Positions 34,290-35,064 of a DNA stretch of 35,064 bases are shown here, in pieces. The notes under the pieces were generated by a model. It did no database searches, was not told the DNA's origin, and saw only the letters and a program-made list of their open reading frames with translations. Source of the DNA: Desulfosporosinus sp. BRH_c37 (lineage in GTDB: Bacteria; Bacillota; Desulfitobacteriia; Desulfitobacteriales; Desulfitobacteriaceae); contig LOEW01000225.1 of the NCBI GenBank assembly GCA_001516045.1, positions 1 through 35,064 on the forward strand, written 5' to 3'. The translations under genes and the position numbers were made by a program. Each line of letters opens with the position of its first letter. Positions within the stretch are counted from its first letter, which is position 1.

Positions 34290-34697
34290 TTACAGATATT
34301 TACTTGCTTCTCGAACACTAAGAGATTGCAGGGTATTAGATTCCAAAAAAAGTTTTACCCATTCTTTATTAGTCATTGAGTATTCTCTTAGTGCCCAGCC
34401 AAAAGCTTTAGTTATAAAGAATTCCTTATTATTAGTATTTTTAAGTATAATTAACTTCAGTAATTCTCTATCTGTATTTTCTTTATATTTTAGTTGGAAC
34501 AAAACTGAAATTCGTACAAGCCAGATATTTTCACTTTCAGCCCAACTTAGAATATGATTTTGGACAAGTTCAGGATATTTAGCACATAAAATTCCGATTA
34601 TATTCGCAAGGCTGTCCACGCTATCCCACCACGATTTATTTATTATCAATCGCTTAATTCTATCGAGATCAGTTCTTTGCATACTATCTTTTAACAC
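34290..34697 (-). pseudogene. AlkD-like DNA alkylation repair protein, 5'-truncated
   Basis: The frame encodes the C-terminal 135 residues of an AlkD-type HEAT-repeat DNA glycosylase. The signature KSWWDSVDSLANIIG and ENIWLVRISVLFQLKYKENTD is followed by ILKNTNNKEFFITKAFGWALREYSMTNKEWV, with the usual end SLSVREASKYL. Full AlkD proteins have about 220-240 residues, so about 90 N-terminal residues are missing. The homology starts directly where the IS605-type right end stops, suggesting that the element inserted inside the gene. The GTG at 34697 is the only start and lacks a ribosome site, so the fragment is probably not a working protein. Missing residues would be expected beyond the other end of the element, outside this window. 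Confidence 0.75.
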
Positions 34698-34702
34698 AAC
34701 TG

Positions 34703-34898
34703 ATACTCCGCACGACTAAAGTCGGCGGGTTCTTAAGTACGAAGACTTCCGATATACTCTCGCCAGTAGGCATGATATTCCATCTACAGGGTACAACATA
34801 TAAAGACTGGTCTATTTCCCTAAGACTTTACTACCAAGCAGCCCATCGGCCACATTAGCGGTAGTATAACGCCCGTATCAAGACGCTTTTTGTTTTAA
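34703..34898 (-). ncRNA. Candidate IS200/IS605 right end and TnpB omega-RNA (reRNA) region
   Basis: After the TnpB-like stop, the minus strand continues for about 190 bp without coding potential but with repeated pairing blocks. It ends in CGTACTTAAGAACCCGCCGA, followed by the terminal hairpin CCGCCGACTTTAGTCGTGCGGAG (given in parts: GACT-TT-AGTC stem with flanking CCG/CGG). A TATCAG flank follows. This resembles the right-end hairpin and scaffold of omega-RNAs that guide TnpB nucleases. The exact element end is not certain. The guide would be the first about 16-20 bases beyond it, in alkD. Confidence 0.6.
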
Positions 34899-35064
34899 CT
34901 AAATTCCCATACTGGCTATTTTGTGACTTGTTGCTGTTCTCAATCTTTCAATCTCTATATCATGAAATGTCTTGAATTTCTCGAACGTTTCAAGGCACTG
35001 TACTCGATTAATTGAACTTAGATCCGGATTAACATTCATAATCAAAAAACTGCTATATAAATCT
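34899..35064 (-). CDS. TnpB-like transposon protein, C-terminal tail (partial)
   Basis: Only about 54 C-terminal residues lie in the window. The frame reads DLYSSFLIMNVNPDLSSINRVQCLETFEKFKTFHDIEIERLRTATSHKIASMGI in pieces and stops at 34899. I recognise this as the tail type of larger TnpB-family proteins of IS200/IS605 elements, downstream of their zinc ribbon, by memory of the DLYSAFLIMNV and SMGI pattern rather than by search. The gene runs off the right edge. Its stop directly precedes the candidate omega-RNA, as in such elements. Confidence 0.6.
   Translation of the reverse strand, partial: DLYSSFLIMNVNPDLSSINRVQCLETFEKFKTFHDIEIERLRTATSHKIASMGI

Overview
The window looks like a chromosomal segment of a spore-forming, low-to-mid G+C Firmicute. 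The gene order (murD-ftsW-murG-murB-murA-ftsQ-sbp-ftsZ, then spoIIGA-sigE-sigG, then the ylm genes and ileS) and the protein sequences suggest the Peptococcaceae/Desulfitobacteriaceae (Desulfosporosinus or Desulfitobacterium-like). That placement is inferred from gene content. Every gene I could support is on the minus strand, so transcription runs from high to low coordinates.

Right edge (35064 to about 33850): the C-terminal tail of a TnpB-like protein from an IS200/IS605-type element, followed by its probable right end and omega-RNA region. Directly beyond lies a 5'-truncated alkD (DNA alkylation repair) gene, then a small PAS-domain protein. From 33854 to 33343 there is a dispersed repeat and no gene.

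Cell wall, division and sporulation block (33342 to 18710): murD, ftsW, murG, an unrecognised gene, murB, murA, ftsQ, sbp, ftsZ, a broken HTH-regulator remnant, spoIIGA-sigE-sigG (mother-cell and forespore sigma factors), ylmC and the peptidoglycan-editing gene pgeF. No ftsA lies between ftsQ and ftsZ. The block builds the lipid-II pathway and the septum, then links septation to sporulation.

Regulatory and ylm block (18584 to 8862): phoP-phoR two-component system, a HlyD-like membrane adaptor, yggS-sepF-yggT-ylmH-divIVA, a hypothetical gene, and a T-box leader controlling ileS.

Glycine and lipoate block (8740 to 159): a tandem glycine riboswitch with its terminator, gcvT-gcvH-gcvPA-gcvPB, then a terminator hairpin, two adjacent radical SAM genes that resemble a split LipS1/LipS2 lipoyl synthase, a LipM/LplA-type octanoyl or lipoate transferase, and comB. 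Glycine cleavage needs lipoylated GcvH, so the lip genes plausibly make the cofactor for the operon upstream.

The most unusual feature is a family of TTCG-rich, hairpin-containing, modular repeats. Seven arrays each begin at, or run through, the stop codon of a gene (gcvT, phoR, pgeF, sigG, murA, murB, murG). One more copy is inserted in frame inside an unrecognised gene. A second, unrelated repeat family occurs as inverted copies at the two ends of the window, with a shorter relative beside ftsW.
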